This document shows positions 19,701 through 28,256 of a stretch of 64,000 nucleotides of DNA, piece after piece. The notes beneath the pieces were generated by a model, which worked only from the letters and a program-made list of their open reading frames with translations, ran no database searches and was not told where the DNA came from. The DNA comes from Bacteriovoracaceae bacterium. Lineage in GTDB: Bacteria > Bdellovibrionota > Bacteriovoracia > Bacteriovoracales > Bacteriovoracaceae. The translations under genes were made by a program, and so were the position numbers. The DNA lies in the NCBI GenBank assembly GCA_024711325.1, contig JANJTC010000002.1, positions 1 to 64,000 of the forward strand, given 5' to 3'. Numbering within the stretch: position 1 is the first letter of the stretch; each line of letters opens with the position of its first letter.

Positions 19701-19812
19701 TGACTTGTGCGGTGGAAGTTTTCTTTTCCTCAGCAAAAGTTAGGGCAGGTGTGACCATTAATTCCAAACTGATAACGACAGCTAGAAATGGGGCCAGTTT
19801 TCTTTGTTTCAT
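16786..19812 (-). CDS. Very large exported coiled-coil, Cys-containing protein of unknown function
   Basis: A 1008-residue protein with a clear signal peptide (cleavage expected after Ala27 in LTFA-EE), so it is periplasmic or secreted. It is rich in Ala, Asn, Lys and Ser, with long helical and coiled-coil stretches (for example around 300-420 and 780-830, the latter RAAEAARAKQAEEHQKKMSE). At least 20 cysteines are scattered through it, with a dense group near 620-650. No enzymatic motif is visible. A good AAGGGAAATGTT-ATG initiation region precedes it. It is transcribed toward the metalloprotease-like lipoprotein gene 52 bases downstream, probably one operon of three genes. Confidence 0.75.
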   Translation of the reverse strand: MKQRKLAPFLAVVISLELMVTPALTFAEEKKTSTAQVINGTAEAIGTGIQVMGQIWGAANNANQANSLNSQTTFDMQKLQDQQTPQPDKYFNPQKLSKIPGLANYLALNNINPQMLDCKTLPTTLHDARPEVCRLGVTNDSGAPPQAQLTQMFTYYNQYFQVSKMYKNFSADSNSEGQAFGVGCMKNAMQILNGFFKYRMDELDKLTTNLEAMNNQFREASRADLDAIEEAVAVLDGGSDMADKVRSKNPDLFDFAKRFDNPACKSMQTGDAFNETGSSGGLNQIKKNLKESLTAKVGKFSGESYAQSHSAVVEDINKLADKVSKQFELSYSGIANNPAAYGGFLSNLKNLVSSPNNLNSALSPDLFSEVQTKFNESFLKINEERSTVESELKAYDASAAIGLLGNLNNSSFEAEVSTIENRIKNTCLSSTLGDTDTLLSKIYDPSASGHANLNASNFLKDKLKQIIENGDTSIEKKLSELKSLESQTNSRYYMKMENSYEVQELDANGNLTTRVIGASSNRTPSVFFSDIIKNCNAQFKANNLNNKLSGAAAIKKLRQLNQDYKKLAKNQASDMKSELRKKLIECSSPEEANNSVAGSCTPDRFNTSSAGFCANAALSCSKNMQACSQQADNYVKEVKAQKTARVNNYKALVQKNKQDIVKIFDSALAQYMRDGEAMRGLFGAGFSSPTGIQREVPEGQRYLGEFIAATGNSPDGRLLLEDPDKYVEMFKGNIALLKESVKKQQDQILGGESVSGNGQGLLADHIKKTERNYRDVYREAEQIAENCRRNHDDSVRAAEAARAKQAEEHQKKMSELGEKLPKFCEKFKSAMGTDPRPACRSMKDDFFNAAYSAAQQARQSEDYEAISQFEEVCSGFNNSSESGSSESVQRLDPDAMCAKLPKTNRYCVAYDEEFKKTSCQKSTTQINGSTVTSGGCEDLIKSITLAYNNAFPTSSTPGNSSELASAATSAPSFCEAADNSNNRSNIGKALMNFGNTISADLNNAARGY

Positions 19813-19977
19813 AACATTTCCCTTGAATAATCTGTATCTTCTTGTTTTTTCGGCATTTCAGCGGAAAAAAGTTAGTGATTCCTAGTAGGTTACAGATCTA
19901 GTCTTCCTTTATTGTAATGGTTAGCAAGGGGCCTACCTACTAAAAGGGTTAAGACCTCTAATTTCTTGGCAATCTCC

Positions 19978-20007
19978 TTGAAAAAAGTGAAACTAAACTA
20001 GTGTAAT
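19978..20007 (+). promoter_or_regulatory. Promoter of the FHA membrane-protein gene
   Basis: A -35 TTGAAA (5/6), an 18-base spacer and a -10 TGTAAT (5/6). Transcription would begin about 22 bases before the GTG start, leaving room for the AAGAGG ribosome-binding site. Confidence 0.6.
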
Positions 20008-20035
20008 TCCATAGGTTTTTAAGAGGATAAGCAGA

Positions 20036-22306
20036 GTGCTTGGAAAGCTGTTTAAACGTAAATCAGTGCCCAATAATGATGGCATTAAGGACCCTATAGA
20101 GGTCGAGAAGCTTCAGTATAGCAAGGTCTTTGAGCTCGAATTGAGCAATATGGAAGATACACCTGTCTATGCCTTGAAACATCAGCTCTCGATTGGAAGT
20201 GAAATTGGTAACATCATCATAGCAGATCCCTCGGTCTCTCCTCGTCATGCCAGTTTTATCCTTCAGCAGGAAGTTGTATCAGTGATCGATCATGGCAGCC
20301 TGACAGGGACCATGGTTAATGGAAAAAAAATCCCGCCCGGTAAATACATTATTTTAGAAGAAAGTGATGTTGTGAATGTCGGAGATTTGGAGTTAAGACT
20401 CAAAGTTGGCATATCAGCTGCCCCTGTTGAGGAGATTCCTGATCTTCCGGAAGAAGAAGATGAGGAGCTGCCCGAGATTCCTGAAGAAGAGATTCCTGAA
20501 GAAGAAGAGGAAGTTGGTGAGGATGTTGATGAGGAGTCAGACGAGCAGATGCCTCCCCCTAAAAAAGTCAAGCGCCAGTACTTGGCCCCTATATCAAATC
20601 AATACTCCGCTAATAGTCTTATTCGTCTGGTGGCGGTAGTTTGTGATTTATTGCTTTCCTATTCTTTATTAGTCATTTTTTTACCTTTTGATGAATTTCG
20701 AAGTTTTCTGGATTTTTTTCCTGCATTCATAGGTGATGTTTTAAATCTTGATTGGTCAGCTCTCATGGAGCAAATTGAGCAGGAAAATAACTTTGTGGCT
20801 TCCATGCTCAAAGACATCTATGTTTTTTTATCCAGTACCTTCCATGTTGGTCCCTTGCTTTTAATGTTTATCCTTATGCGGATATTTTCAACACTCATAT
20901 TAGGTGTGAGTCTTTCAGAGTTTATATTAGGGATCAGGGCCAGCAAATCTCCTCTTTGGGCAAGAGTTGGTGGGGTCATGCGTGTTATTGTTGGTATCTT
21001 TACCTGGCCATTCATTATTTTTGATATACCTGCGGTTATCTCCCGCAGAACCTTTAAAGAAGTTATAACTTTCACTAACATTTATGTTGTTTCCAAATTT
21101 AATGCCATCATTGGGACAATACTGTTTCTCCCTATGCTCTTGGGGTTTGCTATCGTTTCTCCACTACTTGAAGGACTTGAGCCTCCGGAGCCAATAGGTA
21201 TTAATGACCGAATTGAACAAAGAGTAAAAATCAATGCTCCGGTTTCAGCGACAGAGGCAGAGTCTGCCCGGCCAGTGACGGACGCCAGTAAGGCATTGAA
21301 TGTGAAAATAGCTTATGATGCTAATGAGCTTTCAATTATTCCTAATTTCAGGTTTCAGGGAGTTAGAAGTAAATTGAATGTGAAGAGTAGTCTCATTTTT
21401 TATCAAAGAGACTTACAGAGACAGATTGAAGTTGAGATTTTAAAAACATTTGATTTTCGGCAGCTTCTGGGGATTGGAATGAGAGGGAATGTCCCATTGT
21501 ATGAAAAGTATCCTCAGATATATAACTTTGTGTATGAGTCCTTGGAAAATAATCCTGCTTTCAAGACAACTAATGATGTTGCTTCTAATACGGCCTTTGC
21601 CAATGAATTCATAGAATTCACTAAAACCGCTTTTTCCCTAAGCCTTGATAATGCGTTTGAGGTCATGCAAAGCGAAACTTTTCTTATCCGAGGATTAGTA
21701 AACTATAAGTCTTCTTTCTTGAGCTTAATTGAATATAAAGATTTCGATCAGATTAATTTCCTGAAAATTGGAAATGCTTACTTCATGAAAATCGGATTCA
21801 AAAAGCAGAAGCCATTTGACTTGATTATCCCGCTTATAAAAGGGGAGGGACGAATCTTGAAAATCTCTTATGGTAAGCGAGAGAATTCGGAGTTAGTTGC
21901 CTCCAAGTTTTATAAGTTTAATTTACATAAAACTAACTGGTTGCCTGAATTTGAATTTTCACAAAAAGAAGTAATGAGCCCTTTGGATGTCTTTGATCTT
22001 TTTTCCAGAGAGGATTTTAAGACCAAGCTTCTTTCGGAACAAAAAGCCCAGGCTTTATATGCTTACTATTTCGAAACATCTGCGGCCGTTTTAAATAAAG
22101 CTGATCCGGTTGAACTTGATCTTTGGAAAACTAAATCCAAGCTTATTTTGAAGTTAATTGAAGCCTTGCCTGGAGCAAATAATACTTCAGAGACTGAAGA
22201 AGAGGGGCCTAAAGAAAAACTCCTGGAAAATTTTAATGATTTACTTGATGCTCTGGAAAATAATAATACCGAATATTTTGGTATTCAGAATACTGCCACC
22301 ATATAG
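20036..22306 (+). CDS. FHA-domain protein with RDD-like membrane region and large C-terminal domain
   Basis: A 756-residue protein of unusual layout. An FHA phosphothreonine-binding domain spans about 48-122, with conserved Gly54, SPRH at 68-71 and NG at 95-96. A strongly acidic Glu/Pro linker follows at about 132-172, then about four membrane helices between 196 and 380. Their sequence (RLVAVVCDLLLSY, later GVSLSEFILGIRASKSP) resembles RDD-family proteins. The last 370 residues form a soluble, probably extracytoplasmic or cytoplasmic, domain I do not recognise. The start is GTG with AAGAGG 9 bases upstream. It probably shares its transcript with uppP, 9 bases downstream. A link between cytosolic Ser/Thr phosphorylation and the envelope is inferred. 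Confidence 0.8.
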   Translation: MLGKLFKRKSVPNNDGIKDPIEVEKLQYSKVFELELSNMEDTPVYALKHQLSIGSEIGNIIIADPSVSPRHASFILQQEVVSVIDHGSLTGTMVNGKKIPPGKYIILEESDVVNVGDLELRLKVGISAAPVEEIPDLPEEEDEELPEIPEEEIPEEEEEVGEDVDEESDEQMPPPKKVKRQYLAPISNQYSANSLIRLVAVVCDLLLSYSLLVIFLPFDEFRSFLDFFPAFIGDVLNLDWSALMEQIEQENNFVASMLKDIYVFLSSTFHVGPLLLMFILMRIFSTLILGVSLSEFILGIRASKSPLWARVGGVMRVIVGIFTWPFIIFDIPAVISRRTFKEVITFTNIYVVSKFNAIIGTILFLPMLLGFAIVSPLLEGLEPPEPIGINDRIEQRVKINAPVSATEAESARPVTDASKALNVKIAYDANELSIIPNFRFQGVRSKLNVKSSLIFYQRDLQRQIEVEILKTFDFRQLLGIGMRGNVPLYEKYPQIYNFVYESLENNPAFKTTNDVASNTAFANEFIEFTKTAFSLSLDNAFEVMQSETFLIRGLVNYKSSFLSLIEYKDFDQINFLKIGNAYFMKIGFKKQKPFDLIIPLIKGEGRILKISYGKRENSELVASKFYKFNLHKTNWLPEFEFSQKEVMSPLDVFDLFSREDFKTKLLSEQKAQALYAYYFETSAAVLNKADPVELDLWKTKSKLILKLIEALPGANNTSETEEEGPKEKLLENFNDLLDALENNNTEYFGIQNTATI

Positions 22307-22315
22307 GAATTTGAT

Positions 22316-23131
22316 ATGAGTTTTGTTGAGGCTATCATTTATGGTATCATTCAGGGTTTGTCTGAGTTCTTGCCTATTAGTAGCAGTGGTCATTTAGCGC
22401 TTTTACCATATGTGATGAAAATTGATGATCCTGGTGTCGTCTTTGATCTGATGATGCATTTTGGAACAGCACTGGCAGTGATTACTTACTTCCGTAAAGA
22501 TATATTTCGTTATGCTAAAACTTTCACTCCTTCCCTTGCTAATTTTAAGACAGGCAGTGAGGATCAATGGTTTGTAAGAAACTTTATACTGTCTACTTTT
22601 ACCAGTGTCTTTTTTATATTACTGCTCATACCAATTGCAAAATTTGCCAGGAATCCGTGGATAATTATGTTTAATCTTTCGGCCTTTGGTGGGCTCCTTT
22701 GGTTTTCTGACTGGAAAAATAGTAAAAATCAGAATCTTCTAAATTCTCCCATGGCCTTGAGGTTCAATTGGAAGCTAGCTTTTTTAATTGGCCTGGCACA
22801 AGCATTTGCCATCTTTCCTGGTGTCAGCCGTTCCGGCATCACCTTAACGATGGCCCTACTCCTTGGAATGCGCAGAAGAGAAGCAGGGGCATACTCATTC
22901 TTACTTTCTCTTCCCATTATTATTGCAGGCATCTTCAAAGAAATTCCTGATCTAATGAAAACCCAGAATGATTCCTCATTATTGATTCTTTTGACCGGAG
23001 TAGGGGCTTCATTTTTTGTAGGCTGGGCGACAATTCATTTCTTTATGAAACTCATTGCTAAAATCGAGTTGAAGTATTTCGCTTTTTATAGATGGTTCAT
23101 TGCCATACTCATGGCCTATGCCCTCTACTAA
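22316..23131 (+). CDS. uppP: Undecaprenyl-diphosphate phosphatase
   Basis: Dephosphorylates undecaprenyl diphosphate to recycle the lipid carrier for peptidoglycan and glycan synthesis, in the inner membrane. The BacA/UppP signatures are present: GLSEFLPISSSGH at 14-26 and FPGVSRSGIT with GMRRREAGAYSFLL in the second half. The 271-residue length and about eight hydrophobic helices fit. It follows the FHA-domain gene by 9 bases, with AGGAA as ribosome-binding site. Its stop is 2 bases from the stop of the giant convergent lipoprotein gene. Confidence 0.95.
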   Translation: MSFVEAIIYGIIQGLSEFLPISSSGHLALLPYVMKIDDPGVVFDLMMHFGTALAVITYFRKDIFRYAKTFTPSLANFKTGSEDQWFVRNFILSTFTSVFFILLLIPIAKFARNPWIIMFNLSAFGGLLWFSDWKNSKNQNLLNSPMALRFNWKLAFLIGLAQAFAIFPGVSRSGITLTMALLLGMRRREAGAYSFLLSLPIIIAGIFKEIPDLMKTQNDSSLLILLTGVGASFFVGWATIHFFMKLIAKIELKYFAFYRWFIAILMAYALY

Positions 23132-23133
23132 GC

Positions 23134-26100
23134 TTAATTATCATCGCCAAAATTCTCTGGAACACAATAGACGTGATTATTCCAGCGAACTCCGGCGTCG
23201 AAGATTGATCCAATAGAGCCTTCATTGTTATCAACTTCATCGGTGCGGTAGTTGAATCGATTTGTGGTTGTATTCGCCGAAGCTGGTTTATATGTTCCGC
23301 CAGTCAGAGGTATTGAAAGTTTACTGATAGCAACTCCTGTCATCGCTTTACCGGAACAGCAGAGATTTTTCTGAGCTGCTAGCAGTTTCACTTGACCAGG
23401 ATCTTTAATATATCCGGTCGCCTGATCGTATGAAGAATCCGGGAGTCCTCGTCCTTCAGAAGAAACATAACGGTTCATGTAAACAGTTACATTCGTAAAA
23501 TCCGGTAAACAGCATCGATGAATTCCATCATTGGTGGCCTTAAAGCCCGTACAACATTGTGATGCGGTTGTCATTTGAGGCACCTGTTGACCAGATGGAA
23601 TACAACAGTTGAACTCATTTTCGGAAAAGACTTTTTTAAGCGTATTATTAGGCATATTCATCTGCGTATAGTTGGCCGCTGAATAGTATCTCTGATTGGC
23701 CGCCAAAGAAAAGTCAGCAGTAGCGTTACTTACTGGTAATAATATCTGTCTACCATCAGTATCAGTCAAAGGTGCTTTACCCGCATAAGCTTCCTGATTA
23801 TCATTTACGAGTTTAAAGACTTCATCATTGGTTTTAATGGCCACCTGAGGAATACCAATTAATTCAAGAGATCCGGCCCAAGTCAGGTAGAGCTCTTCTT
23901 CGGTAGGTGTTAGATTTTTAATTTCACAAGATGCATTCGTATAATTTTCAGGATCACATTCAAAGGGTTCATCTACCACACCAATGACACTATTGTTCTC
24001 CGGTCCCCAACTCAGGTGTTTGAATATGGCCTTATCTATAGTTTGCATTTTAGTTTTTGCGAACGTGTGACCACCACCATTTTCAGTAGCGAAACTACGA
24101 ACCCAGTTTTGGGTGCAACAAGTTCGTTGGTTAATTGTATCCAGAGTCTTGTATTGCCCAAGAATTTGTCTCATCCTTTCATAGGAGTCAGGTGCAGCAA
24201 TTGAAAGTGCGAAGGATTTTGTTGAACTCATGAGGTTAGTATCACAGGTCATTTTGTCGTAACCCGTATGAACGCGTGAGTATCTGCTGGTAGTGGCCAA
24301 AGATGTGTTAACTCCTGCAACTTTAACGTTTTTCCCGCTATCACACCATTGGTAGGCGGAGGAATCGGTTTGCGTATACACGGTCAGAATTTTACCGATT
24401 TCTCGACAACACTTATTCTTCTTAATATCGAAACTCGGATTTTTAAATCCACCATCCAGGACTTTAAAGTCAGGGTTTCCACAAACCAGGTCTTCTTCCC
24501 AATATTTGGCCTCGGCTAAATTGAGAACAGTGGCTAGATTTGCTGAGCGTGCCTTTGAGGCCACATGTGGTGATGGAGCGCACTCCATATCTGAGAAACA
24601 TGAAGCACCAGGAGCTCTTAAACAGGTATTTCGTTGATAACCAACAGTGGTAATTTGAGAGCCGTTAGTGGAACTGAAAATATTCAGATTTCGAAGTGGA
24701 GTGAGATCAAGTAAGTTAGATGATAAGTTCTGACTAATGGTAAACATATTAAGTGTTGGATCTCCAAGTGGGAGATCAAACAACTGCATACTGTTTCCTG
24801 CTGCATCGGTTGCCGGACAGGCATTTAAAGTGCGGGGAGAGATCATGCTTGAGATGGTCGGCCCGACTCCAAACAGTTTATCTGCGGAATCAATGCGATT
24901 AGAAGGGATCTTTTGATTTAGATCATAGTTATCTGTTGAAGCGGCAATATATTTCCCAGGGACACAAAGTGCCTCAACCTTATTTGCATTCATCGCCCCT
25001 AGTGCACCCGAAGGCATCGATTTAGTTCCATAATAATCGTAGGGTCTAAGAATAATTCTGGCGCCATGGCCTACAATATCTGATTTCGTCGCCGATGCTT
25101 CTGCAATATTCTGTGCCGAAGGCGTATTGGCAAATCTGGAAATACGGTCATTAAATCTATTTTGCGTTGAGAGAGGTTGACAAGAATTATTAGGAGAGCA
25201 GGTGAGGGTACCGACTTGACTGGAGCCATTGAAATTTACTTTAGTTAAAGCTTCATCCAGATTAGGTAGGCAAGGGGCCCCACGACCACGATAAACACAG
25301 CGTTTGGCCTGACTGTTGGATCCTCCAACCAGGGATACTAGTGAGCGAACTGATGAGCCTAAAATTTCTGAGGCATTCGCATCAAATTGAGGCCAGCTAG
25401 TGGTAAGAGAGGCTACGTTCTGACAAGAATAATCATAACCTAGTTGTCTGAAGCAATCGTTATCGTTTGAACAAAAATGGGACTGCTGGCATTGGGCCCC
25501 ATCTGTTTCCGTATCATGATCAGGAATATCTGATGAATAAACGGAAGTCTCTGAAACAGTGACATTAAAGTTACTATCTACGCTTAGATCTCCAAGGTAG
25601 GTATTTACGGCAAGGTAAAGTTTCCCAGTGGTCGCTTTAATTCTTCTCTGATTACCAATTGAAAACCAGCTGACTCCATCAAACGATCCAATTAGAGAAC
25701 CATAGTCAAAGCCGTACCAATCTCTGTTGTAGCCATTGGCAAAGAGAAAATGCTGGGCAGTTAATCTGGCCCGTCGTTGATCTCGCGGGTTACCGGAAGT
25801 TACGTGAGTCCAGGGGATCATGGTTGCCGGTACAAAACAAGCACGTCCATAAAGGAGGTCGTCAGCGCGATAAAGGCTGGCATTGTTTTCACGACGTGAT
25901 TCATAATTATCAGGAGAATAACCACCTGCCTGACCTGAAAAATTTTGCGGAAAAATCTTTTGCAAAGAAGAATAGTAATCTGAGCCGCAAGTGATGCAGC
26001 TTGAAAATACTCCCGAACTCACGAGGATGTCGTAGAGCTTGTCTTTTTTTACTCTTACCATCTTGGCGGGTTTAGCGACATATGTTCCGGAAGTATTGAA

Positions 26101-28074
26101 AGAACCATAGATCTCATTAAAGCCGACATAATTGTCTACATTATTAGGCTTTAAAATATTACTATTCTGGTAACTGAAAGCGGTTAATTCCTGCGGAAGG
26201 GCGGAGCTATAATCTTCATCGTAACTTACTCCATTGGTATCAAAATAGCGGTGAGCGATGTTTTTATTTGAAACATAAACTGTCTGGTTAACTGGTGGCT
26301 CCGTACTCGCAGCCGTGGGATAAGTACACTCATAATTAACCACAGATGTATTGTTAGTATCCATGACAGGCTTCAAATTACATTTAAGACTTGAAGAGCA
26401 GCTGCAAATACTATTTACCTTATCCTGAACCGAACTTCTTAATTTAATCAAGTTGACAGCATTCGAAGTCACGAAATAAGTGATTTCTACTGTTTGGTTT
26501 TGATAAATGGCATAGCTATTGTTGAAAACAATACGATTTGGGGATGTGGCCTTGGTCCATGTGTACGAATCTTCCGGAACAACAATCCCGCTAACCTTAA
26601 CAATGAGACTGGCCTCACTTGATACATCAGCATAAGTTGGTAATAAGTATGTCTTAGAACCATTATGCCACATGGATGAAGTGGTATCAGAAGAGGCATG
26701 AATGTAGGTCTTAGTACATTTTGCCAGAGTTGATCCTACCTTCTCACAAGTGCCATCCACTTTATAAGTAATGTAGAGATTGTCATCCTGAGCATTGGCA
26801 GGCAAGGGGGCCGTGATGGTTACACCTTGAGTTGAGCTCAAATTATCATTGGCGGATGTCGCTACAAATGAACCACCAGTCAGCGGTGTTTTATTTTGCT
26901 CATACAGAGTCTGACCTGCATAAAGGATTTTAACGATATTATTAGCATAGTCGCCAGTTCCAAGAGTCGGATTTAGAGTTGAAAAATTAATATCGTCAAA
27001 ATAGCTGGGAGCTCCTGAGAAAACTCCCGGAATACTTTTCGAAGCTTCCATGAACTTCAATGTACAGTGAGAAAATTCACCATCCACTTTATTGATACAG
27101 TTATACAGTTGACTTAACTCCATCAGGCGGATGGCCGCTTCATAAGTAGGGTCAGTTGTAGGGGTACCGGAAATCGGTCCCTCTGTTTCCGGCCGTGTTT
27201 CACATACAAAATAATACTGAGGATAAATGACATATCGATTAGGGTTTAGCCTTACATCTTCCTGAGCTGATAGAAAGCCCGGCAAGCTTATGGCACCTGG
27301 TTTCATGGCACCATCATTTACACATTGAGATTGAAGACAACAATCAAATCCTCTGGCCTTACAGACGGTTGATTCACTACAACCATTTGTACTTGAGCCA
27401 GTACTTCCAGATAAAGTCATTATGATAGAACTGACATTCAGAGTAGAAGCTTCCTCGCCATTCACAAAGTAAAGCTTGAGACCACTACTGGTGACGGATG
27501 TTGTACAATTGGTGCAAAGTTGGTTGAAGCTAAAATTTAAACTGACAGTCGAAGTAGGTGTCGTTGGATTGGCGTAAAGAGTATTGGATAAATTGTAGGT
27601 CAGACAATCATTCTGATTGGCAGAATCGTTAGAAGGTTCAACCTGAAGATAGAATTCTGTCGTTTTGTTTATTAAGTCAGTGAATGATTTTGCCTTGGCA
27701 GACATGACCAGGAACTTGTCAGAGCCAGCTTCGTAGTTATATCTACCGACCAGACAAAACTTTGTTGTATTCGGAACTGTTCTCAAATAAAGAGAGAGCT
27801 CTTTTCCTCTTAATAGGAATGAATCATCAAAATCTACAGGAAGAGTGATATTGGTTTTGGTTTGTACGGTGCCTTCTTGAATAAATATCCCGGATAAAGG
27901 AAAAGTTGGCTCTTGATAAGTCGGGGTTTGAGTATCCGGATTATTGGTAGTTGAACCTTCTTTGACTGCAGGAGCAGTTGCGGTAGGCATGCATGAATAT
28001 AATAAGAAGAGCGCCGAAATAATAAGCGCGTGAGTTAGTTTTAAAAAAAGCATAGGTTGTTTCGAGTTCAACAT
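23134..28074 (-). CDS. Giant Cys-rich lipoprotein of unknown function
   Basis: About 1646 residues, with a signal peptide and lipobox LLYSC (Cys28 from the start used). Cysteines are abundant. Many form CC pairs (FDCCLQSQC, NKCCREIG, RTCCTQNW, FNCCIPSG, SQCCTGF, HRCCLPDF, NLCCSG), and others occur in repeats of the type GAxC..C..D..C (GAQCQQSHFCSNDNDC, GASCFSDMEC, GAPCLP). These look like small disulphide-knot modules. I see no catalytic motif. An exposed or secreted structural or adhesive role is inferred. The second ATG is preferred because AGAGGG sits 9 bases before it and directly abuts the first. No transcription partner is adjacent on this strand. Confidence 0.8.
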   Translation of the reverse strand: MLNSKQPMLFLKLTHALIISALFLLYSCMPTATAPAVKEGSTTNNPDTQTPTYQEPTFPLSGIFIQEGTVQTKTNITLPVDFDDSFLLRGKELSLYLRTVPNTTKFCLVGRYNYEAGSDKFLVMSAKAKSFTDLINKTTEFYLQVEPSNDSANQNDCLTYNLSNTLYANPTTPTSTVSLNFSFNQLCTNCTTSVTSSGLKLYFVNGEEASTLNVSSIIMTLSGSTGSSTNGCSESTVCKARGFDCCLQSQCVNDGAMKPGAISLPGFLSAQEDVRLNPNRYVIYPQYYFVCETRPETEGPISGTPTTDPTYEAAIRLMELSQLYNCINKVDGEFSHCTLKFMEASKSIPGVFSGAPSYFDDINFSTLNPTLGTGDYANNIVKILYAGQTLYEQNKTPLTGGSFVATSANDNLSSTQGVTITAPLPANAQDDNLYITYKVDGTCEKVGSTLAKCTKTYIHASSDTTSSMWHNGSKTYLLPTYADVSSEASLIVKVSGIVVPEDSYTWTKATSPNRIVFNNSYAIYQNQTVEITYFVTSNAVNLIKLRSSVQDKVNSICSCSSSLKCNLKPVMDTNNTSVVNYECTYPTAASTEPPVNQTVYVSNKNIAHRYFDTNGVSYDEDYSSALPQELTAFSYQNSNILKPNNVDNYVGFNEIYGSFNTSGTYVAKPAKMVRVKKDKLYDILVSSGVFSSCITCGSDYYSSLQKIFPQNFSGQAGGYSPDNYESRRENNASLYRADDLLYGRACFVPATMIPWTHVTSGNPRDQRRARLTAQHFLFANGYNRDWYGFDYGSLIGSFDGVSWFSIGNQRRIKATTGKLYLAVNTYLGDLSVDSNFNVTVSETSVYSSDIPDHDTETDGAQCQQSHFCSNDNDCFRQLGYDYSCQNVASLTTSWPQFDANASEILGSSVRSLVSLVGGSNSQAKRCVYRGRGAPCLPNLDEALTKVNFNGSSQVGTLTCSPNNSCQPLSTQNRFNDRISRFANTPSAQNIAEASATKSDIVGHGARIILRPYDYYGTKSMPSGALGAMNANKVEALCVPGKYIAASTDNYDLNQKIPSNRIDSADKLFGVGPTISSMISPRTLNACPATDAAGNSMQLFDLPLGDPTLNMFTISQNLSSNLLDLTPLRNLNIFSSTNGSQITTVGYQRNTCLRAPGASCFSDMECAPSPHVASKARSANLATVLNLAEAKYWEEDLVCGNPDFKVLDGGFKNPSFDIKKNKCCREIGKILTVYTQTDSSAYQWCDSGKNVKVAGVNTSLATTSRYSRVHTGYDKMTCDTNLMSSTKSFALSIAAPDSYERMRQILGQYKTLDTINQRTCCTQNWVRSFATENGGGHTFAKTKMQTIDKAIFKHLSWGPENNSVIGVVDEPFECDPENYTNASCEIKNLTPTEEELYLTWAGSLELIGIPQVAIKTNDEVFKLVNDNQEAYAGKAPLTDTDGRQILLPVSNATADFSLAANQRYYSAANYTQMNMPNNTLKKVFSENEFNCCIPSGQQVPQMTTASQCCTGFKATNDGIHRCCLPDFTNVTVYMNRYVSSEGRGLPDSSYDQATGYIKDPGQVKLLAAQKNLCCSGKAMTGVAISKLSIPLTGGTYKPASANTTTNRFNYRTDEVDNNEGSIGSIFDAGVRWNNHVYCVPENFGDDN

Positions 28075-28256
28075 CCGTGTCATCCCTCTCTACCTTAACT
28101 ATCGGATTTTTCGTGACAGAATTTTAATGAACTTTGCGGTTGAAGCATATTTTACCGCTCATTCGGAGGATGTGGTGAGGGGACGCCTTAAATAGCTGGA
28201 ATGACTTTAGTAAAAGCCTAAACATAAAAGCAGAATGCCGATAATCAGAGTCAGAA

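Noticed and set aside
20290..20571. Ser-rich frame on the minus strand of the FHA gene.
   Set aside because: It is the antisense of the Glu/Pro-rich linker; the repeats come from GAA/GAG codons, and it has no start signals.
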